This document shows positions 59,250 to 64,000 of a stretch of DNA of 64,000 bases, in pieces. The stretch lies in the NCBI GenBank assembly GCA_004557405.1, contig SFDZ01000006.1:38029-102028 (forward strand), given 5' to 3'. The notes beneath the pieces are model-generated. The model was not told the DNA's origin, ran no database searches, and was given only the letters and a program-made list of their open reading frames with translations. The position numbers were made by a program, and so were the translations under genes. The stretch is from Bacteroidales bacterium. GTDB taxonomy: Bacteria; Bacteroidota; Bacteroidia; Bacteroidales; Paludibacteraceae. Position 1 is the first letter of the stretch. Every line of letters begins with the position of its first letter.

Positions 59250-60191
59250 GTGATGAATCGTTTTTTATACTTCTCGCGCGGACAACAAATCGGCATCATC
59301 GTACTATTGGTGCTGATAGTGGCAGCCATAACCCTGAATGCGCTGCTGCCTCGCTTAGTGCCATCGCCTGCCGCCGACACCGATTCGACTTTTGTGGCCG
59401 AAGTCGGTGCTTTCGAGCAATCGCTGCGCGACAAGCCACGTCCCGTATGGCAATCGCCGTTCGAGGCACGTCCGACCGAACGTGCGCACGCCAAATCCGC
59501 ACCACAGCCCGCCGAATTGTTCGAGTTCGACCCCAACACGCTCGACTCTGCCGGTTTTGTACGCCTTGGACTGAAGCCATACGTTGTGGCGCGCATCGCC
59601 AAATTCCGAAACGACGGCAAACGATTTCGCACGGCGGAATTTTTCGTCGAATTTTGCCACTTATCCGCCGAACAAGGCGCACAACTGCTCCCTTACGTGC
59701 GCATAGCCAACCGGCCGGCAACCGACAACCCCCAGTCCACCGACAACAAGCCCCAAAAAGCCTACACACACATAGAACTGAATGCTGCCGACACCGCCAC
59801 CCTGCAACAAATGCCCGGCATCGGTAGCGGACGCGCCAAACAGATTGTTGCTTATCGCCGACAATTAGGCGGCTTTGCCGGCAGTGAGCAGTTGCTCGAA
59901 ATAAAAAACTTTCCGCCCGATGTGTATGCCAAAATTGCGCCCTACTTGTCGGTTGACCCAAGCGGCATTACCAAAATACCAGTCAACAAAGCAAGCGTCG
60001 AACGGCTGAAAAACCATCCGTACATAACTTTCTATCAGGCCAAAGCCATCTACGAACTGCGGCGCGCCAAAGGCATGTTGGGCAGCATCGACGAGTTGAA
60101 AACACTACCCGAATTCGAAGGTTACGATTTCGGCAAATTGCAGCCATACCTCGACTTCCGCGAAGTGAAATACGATTACAAGCGCAAATAA
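59250..60191 (+). CDS. Helix-hairpin-helix (ComEA-like) membrane protein
   Basis: 313 residues with one N-terminal membrane helix (about 13-33). After a polar linker come three helix-hairpin-helix units: FDPNTLDSAGFVRLGLKPYVVARIAKFR (about 92-119), ELNAADTATLQQMPGIGSGRAKQIVAYR (about 174-201) and PVNKASVERLKNHPYITFYQAKAIYELR (about 246-273). HhH domains bind DNA without sequence specificity. ComEA-like proteins take up DNA across the envelope, though competence partners are not in the window. The first unit is degenerate. Confidence 0.88.
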   Translation: MMNRFLYFSRGQQIGIIVLLVLIVAAITLNALLPRLVPSPAADTDSTFVAEVGAFEQSLRDKPRPVWQSPFEARPTERAHAKSAPQPAELFEFDPNTLDSAGFVRLGLKPYVVARIAKFRNDGKRFRTAEFFVEFCHLSAEQGAQLLPYVRIANRPATDNPQSTDNKPQKAYTHIELNAADTATLQQMPGIGSGRAKQIVAYRRQLGGFAGSEQLLEIKNFPPDVYAKIAPYLSVDPSGITKIPVNKASVERLKNHPYITFYQAKAIYELRRAKGMLGSIDELKTLPEFEGYDFGKLQPYLDFREVKYDYKRK

Positions 60192-60221
60192 ACAACGTAT
60201 ATCGCACACTTTCAGAATATT

Positions 60222-61256
60222 ATGAAGCAGAAAATCGTCATATTATTTATCTTGGCTACCTGCCATTCGGCCTTGTTCGGACAAGCCGGTCGCGACACCT
60301 ATCAATTTCTGAATCTGCCCTCGTCGGCACGCTTGGCGGCCTTTGGCGGCAGCAACATTTCGGTGAACGACGGCGACCTGAACATGGCGTTCCAGAATCC
60401 GGCACTGCTGAGCGCGAAAACGTACAATCAGTTGACTTTCAACTACATGTACTACATTCAGGACATCAATTTGGCATCGGTGGCCTACGGTCGCTCGTTT
60501 GGTGAACACAACCACATGTTGTTTGGCATACAATACATCGACTACGGCAAATTTTTGGAAACCAGCGAAACCGACCAGATTCTCGGCACATTCACGGCCA
60601 AAGACTTTGCGCTGTCGATAGGCTATGCGCGCACGCTGCCGCTCGGATTCACCGTCGGAGCCACCTGCAAGCCCATCTATTCGGTGTACGAACGCTATCA
60701 TAGTTTCGGAGTGGCATTCGACATCGGAGCGCACTACCAAAACGACAGCATCGGGCTTTCCATCGGCTTGACGCTGCGCAATGCCGGTTGGCAGTTCAAA
60801 GGCTACTACTCCATCGACGGCAAACAGCACCGCGAGACACTGCCGCTCGACTTGGAACTCGGCATCTCCGAACGGTTCAAACACGCGCCCATACGTCTGT
60901 CGCTCACCATACACAACATGCAGCGTTGGAACCTCGGCTACGAACGCGCCGGCACCGTGTTGGCTGCCGAAAACACCACAGCCGACGTCAAATGGTACGA
61001 CATGATGTTTCGGCACACCATTTGGACAATCGAAATATTGCCCACCAAAAATATGTACTTGAGCGTGAGTTACAACCACCGCCGCCGTGCAGAGATGGCC
61101 GCCAAAGATTGGAAAACCGCTGCCGGATTTGCCTTTGGCGCCGGCATTAAAATAAAAATGGTCAACATCGGATTTTCGCTCGTTCCCTACCAAGTGGGTA
61201 ACCTATCGTACCACGCCACAGTGGGTGTGAACATGTCGGAATTCGGTGTGAAATAA
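60222..61256 (+). CDS. porQ: Type IX secretion system protein PorQ
   Basis: 344-residue outer-membrane beta-barrel protein of the PorV/PorP-like group. A signal peptide ends at LFGQA. The mature start YQFLNLPSSARLAAFGGSNISVNDGDLNMAFQNPALL is the PorQ/PorV signature. The remaining amphipathic strands form a barrel. PorQ works with PorU, PorV and PorZ in the cell-surface attachment complex, where T9SS cargo tails are cleaved and linked to A-LPS. Next to cmk, as in other Bacteroidales. Confidence 0.9.
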   Translation: MKQKIVILFILATCHSALFGQAGRDTYQFLNLPSSARLAAFGGSNISVNDGDLNMAFQNPALLSAKTYNQLTFNYMYYIQDINLASVAYGRSFGEHNHMLFGIQYIDYGKFLETSETDQILGTFTAKDFALSIGYARTLPLGFTVGATCKPIYSVYERYHSFGVAFDIGAHYQNDSIGLSIGLTLRNAGWQFKGYYSIDGKQHRETLPLDLELGISERFKHAPIRLSLTIHNMQRWNLGYERAGTVLAAENTTADVKWYDMMFRHTIWTIEILPTKNMYLSVSYNHRRRAEMAAKDWKTAAGFAFGAGIKIKMVNIGFSLVPYQVGNLSYHATVGVNMSEFGVK

Positions 61257-61274
61257 AAACAGAAAAACAGCATC

Positions 61275-61958
61275 ATGAAAAAAATCATCGTAGCCATCGA
61301 CGGGTATTCGTCGTGCGGCAAAAGCACCATGGCTAAAGAGTTGGCCAAAAATGTGGGTTATGTGTATGTCGATACTGGAGCCATGTATCGGGCAGTGTCG
61401 CTGTTTGGCCTGCGCAACGGCATCATCACCGACGACACCATCGACGAAACGCGGCTGCAACAAGCCATGCACAACATACAAATCGGTTTTAAGACCAACG
61501 CTGCCGGCAAACAAGAGACCTATCTGAACGGTGAAAATGTCGAAAGCCTGATACGCACGCTCGAAGTGGCCAATGGCGCCAGCCGCGTGAGCGCCATCGG
61601 GTTTGTGCGCCGCGAACTTGTGCGCCAACAGCAGCGCATGGGCATCGACAAAGGCATCGTGATGGATGGTCGCGACATCGGCACCGTGGTTTTTCCCGAC
61701 GCCGAGTTGAAAGTGTTTGTTACCGCCTCGCCCGAAGTGCGCGCCCAACGCCGCTACGACGAATTGCAAGCCAAAGGACAACCCGAAGCCTACGATGCCG
61801 TGCTGGCCAACGTGAAAGAGCGCGACTATCGCGACACACACCGCGCCGAAAGTCCGCTGCGGCAAGCCGACGATGCCGTACTCATCGACAATTCGCACAT
61901 GACCAAAGCCGAACAAAGCGCCCTGCTGCAACACCTCTTCGACGAACGAACACGGTGA
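61275..61958 (+). CDS. cmk: (d)CMP kinase
   Basis: 227-residue P-loop kinase phosphorylating CMP and dCMP. The P-loop GYSSCGKST is at 10-18. DTGAMYRAVSLFGL and MDGRDIGTVVFPDAELKVFVTASPEVRA are the family signatures. The start is 18 nt after the porQ stop. The stop is 19 nt before the AT-rich helicase gene. Confidence 0.97.
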   Translation: MKKIIVAIDGYSSCGKSTMAKELAKNVGYVYVDTGAMYRAVSLFGLRNGIITDDTIDETRLQQAMHNIQIGFKTNAAGKQETYLNGENVESLIRTLEVANGASRVSAIGFVRRELVRQQQRMGIDKGIVMDGRDIGTVVFPDAELKVFVTASPEVRAQRRYDELQAKGQPEAYDAVLANVKERDYRDTHRAESPLRQADDAVLIDNSHMTKAEQSALLQHLFDERTR

Positions 61959-61977
61959 AAAACAGTATAATTTTACA

Positions 61978-64000
61978 ATGAAAAACACAAAACGTGAACA
62001 AATAGGAAAACTTATTAGACAAGCCATTAACAACGAGAAACTGCTATTTGTTAACTACTCTAATCGCAGTGGGGAAATTGTCAAATTTTGGCTTGCCATA
62101 TTGGACATTATTTTTGACGAAAAAACGCCCATTATTACGGGAAAAATATATAATCCTGCCCTAAATATCAATGATTGTCGAAATGCTCCTAAATTATATC
62201 TCGACAATATACAATCGGCCGAAATCATAGAATTTTCTCATTATGATGTACCGGCACCATTAAAAGATACACTCGAACAACACACGGGACACTATAGTTG
62301 GTTGCAGTTCAATACCGAAGTCAAGGCTTTAATCGATTATTACAAATCTTGTTATTATTTTGATTGTGATCCATACCGTAAAGATTATTGTTTAGTACGA
62401 GGTATCGACACACATATCCTACTCCAACGCCACGAATATTGTTTGGATGAACAGCAGAAAAAGGATATCATTAACATCTTGCAGCATCACATCAACCGAC
62501 AAAGCAACACAACCATCACCGAACTGATTATATCAAAATATGCGATTGACAAAGGAGATAACAAACTATATGTCATTTGCTACTATCATGTCAATTATAA
62601 TCCACTCAAAGGAACACTCTGTATAAGCGACAAACTACAATTCAATTATTCATTTCTACATTTCCGCAAAGCAGAAACCACTATCAAAGCAGAAGCCGAG
62701 AAATCGCTCTTAAATCAATATATTGAAATGGACGTGGATAAGTTTGTAAATTTATACATGACCAATGAAACTGAAGCACGCTCCATCATAGAGTCGAATT
62801 TAAGAACCGGTGAAACTATTAACACACGCCCTGTGATAATGTTGCTCGAACGAAGATGTGCCTACGACATTTCTCCCACATTCGATGCCATATTGAAACG
62901 TGATACCGATAACACATTGAATGTTCCGCTTAAAGCATTTTTAGGGAGAATGTCCTCGCGATATAAACGTACAAAAGAGCCCAATATCATTGTGTGTGAT
63001 GAAAAAATAAATATCGACCAAACGCGCGTTTTATATAATGCGATGAAACAACCTGTTACCTATGTACAAGGACCTCCGGGAACAGGCAAAACACAAACGA
63101 TTCTAAATGTTGTTATCAATGGGTTTTACAATCAAAAAACCGTACTTGTATGCTCGTCGAACAACAAACCCGTTGATGGTATAATAAATAAACTAAATTT
63201 TACATATCGGGGCGAACGAATACCCTTTCCTTTTATTCGATTGGGCAACTTTGACGTAACAACCGAAGCATTGGAACAGATAACGCAACTCTTTGATTAT
63301 CAATCTCGTTATGAACCTGACGAGCGTAAACTCAATCATATACGCACATCCACTGACACAAAAAACGAAGCCCTACGGACAATCCTTGCACAACAGGAGA
63401 AACATGTCGACTTGGAAATATTCTTGAATAGTTCGAACGCTTTTATGGCCAATTTACATGGACAAGAAAGCAAAATCACCAAAAATGTTCAAGCCTGCAT
63501 CAATAAGATTCAGCGAGAATTGGAACAAACTCCACGCGTAGAAAACGATGAAATTCTACACCTTTATACTCCACTTGAAAAAGATGCCTTTCTACAACAA
63601 TTTATGTATTACTACTCTTTGAGTAGCATTCGGTATTTGCAATCAACGGCATTCAACGAATTAAGAGCCATTTGCGCCAAAGAAAACGCACAAGAAAAAG
63701 TTTTCGAATTCAACAAATGGCTTGCCATCGATACTAACATGCAAAAATTTACAAAAGCATTTCCCGTCATTTTTACCACCAACATTTCTGCACGTCGGTT
63801 AGGTTCGCCCAATTATATGTTTGACCTTGTAGTGATGGACGAAGCAGGACAATGCAATGTTGTATCGGCACTGATACCAATAACCAAAGCCAATGCCTTA
63901 TTGTTAGTGGGCGATCCTCAACAACTGAAACCTGTAATCGTACTCGACGACACCATCAACAAATTCATTCGTGAACAATACGCTATTCCTCAAGATTATG
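61978..64000 (+). CDS. SF1 (UPF1/DNA2-like) helicase with possible WYL-like N-terminal domain, 5' part
   Basis: An open frame of 674 codons runs from the ATG at 61978 to the right edge without a stop. The SF1 motor is clear: Walker A GPPGTGKT at 365-372, motif Ia LVCSSNNKPVD at about 390-400, Walker B DEAGQ at 621-625 and motif III LLVGDPQQLKP at 642-652, in the UPF1/AAA_11 style. About 230 residues, largely helical, separate motif Ia from Walker B. Residues 8-75 (IRQAINNEKLLFVNYSNRSGEIVKFW ... YLDNIQSAEIIEF) have the pattern of a WYL ligand-binding domain. Base composition is markedly more AT-rich than cmk and other neighbours, a sign of transfer. Phage defence or DNA repair are plausible roles. 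Confidence 0.85.
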   Translation, partial: MKNTKREQIGKLIRQAINNEKLLFVNYSNRSGEIVKFWLAILDIIFDEKTPIITGKIYNPALNINDCRNAPKLYLDNIQSAEIIEFSHYDVPAPLKDTLEQHTGHYSWLQFNTEVKALIDYYKSCYYFDCDPYRKDYCLVRGIDTHILLQRHEYCLDEQQKKDIINILQHHINRQSNTTITELIISKYAIDKGDNKLYVICYYHVNYNPLKGTLCISDKLQFNYSFLHFRKAETTIKAEAEKSLLNQYIEMDVDKFVNLYMTNETEARSIIESNLRTGETINTRPVIMLLERRCAYDISPTFDAILKRDTDNTLNVPLKAFLGRMSSRYKRTKEPNIIVCDEKINIDQTRVLYNAMKQPVTYVQGPPGTGKTQTILNVVINGFYNQKTVLVCSSNNKPVDGIINKLNFTYRGERIPFPFIRLGNFDVTTEALEQITQLFDYQSRYEPDERKLNHIRTSTDTKNEALRTILAQQEKHVDLEIFLNSSNAFMANLHGQESKITKNVQACINKIQRELEQTPRVENDEILHLYTPLEKDAFLQQFMYYYSLSSIRYLQSTAFNELRAICAKENAQEKVFEFNKWLAIDTNMQKFTKAFPVIFTTNISARRLGSPNYMFDLVVMDEAGQCNVVSALIPITKANALLLVGDPQQLKPVIVLDDTINKFIREQYAIPQDY

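Overview
The window looks like the chromosome of a Bacteroidales bacterium (phylum Bacteroidota). Most intergenic starts carry the Bacteroidota promoter pair, a TTG/TTTG at -33, then 19-20 bp, then TAnnTTTG at -7. The gene content agrees: type IX secretion parts (PorQ, the plug protein), two proteins with T9SS-style C-terminal tails, meso-diaminopimelate dehydrogenase, an IleRS2-type isoleucyl-tRNA synthetase, a FISUMP-type lipid-free secreted protein and several Bacteroidota-only domain families (DUF5606, DUF5683, DUF5686, DUF1599, BT_3928). Coding density is high, with many 4-bp stop/start overlaps.

Layout. 1-7190 (minus): a partial membrane protein, an acyltransferase, a YeiH-family exporter, ileS and carboxynorspermidine dehydrogenase. 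7356-10505 (plus): ResB- and CcsA-like cytochrome c maturation proteins, then a tri-haem cytochrome c peroxidase. 10578-14054: ddh diverging from the T9SS plug gene and a YD-repeat cargo protein. 14132-17710 (minus): a nuclease/phosphatase lipoprotein, an RluD-type synthase, a PASTA protein and rpmH. 17894-25993 (mostly plus): miaB, an MFS transporter, a minus-strand Mrp ATPase, DUF5606, a carboxyltransferase, a GNAT enzyme, a TPR-like exported protein and a second cargo protein. 25994-27167: a repeat-rich island around one FISUMP gene. 27168-32132: corA, rsmA, gtrA family, a POT transporter and a DMT permease. 32136-34374 (minus): a restriction-modification-like pair, an EcoRI-type adenine methyltransferase and a DUF262-HNH nuclease, behind a leader of about 300 nt. 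34772-37476 (minus): folE, a SPOR protein and a nucleoside kinase. 37755-42324 (plus): Na/Pi cotransporter, DUF1599, a DoxX-like protein, tpiA and tRNA-Glu(CUC). 42377-52555 (minus): xseB, xseA, mnmA, a DUF5686 outer-membrane protein, a phosphoesterase, a MerR regulator, mltD-like, asparaginase and glmS. 52747-61958 (plus): ribD, a radical SAM enzyme, two glycosyltransferases, parA, parB, DUF5683, a helix-hairpin-helix protein, porQ and cmk. The right edge (61978 onward) is an AT-rich SF1 (UPF1-like) helicase gene that runs off the window.

Most of the window is housekeeping: translation and tRNA modification (ileS, miaB, mnmA, rluD-like, rpmH), envelope synthesis (glmS, ddh, mltD-like), chromosome segregation (parAB) and T9SS export. 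Two segments look accessory and possibly defensive: the methyltransferase/DUF262-HNH pair with its structured leader, and the helicase at the right edge, which has a possible WYL-like N-terminal domain. Other points worth checking are the swapped HIGH motif (GIHH) of IleRS, which is associated with mupirocin hyper-resistance, and a carboxyltransferase whose biotinyl domain stops before the biotin lysine.
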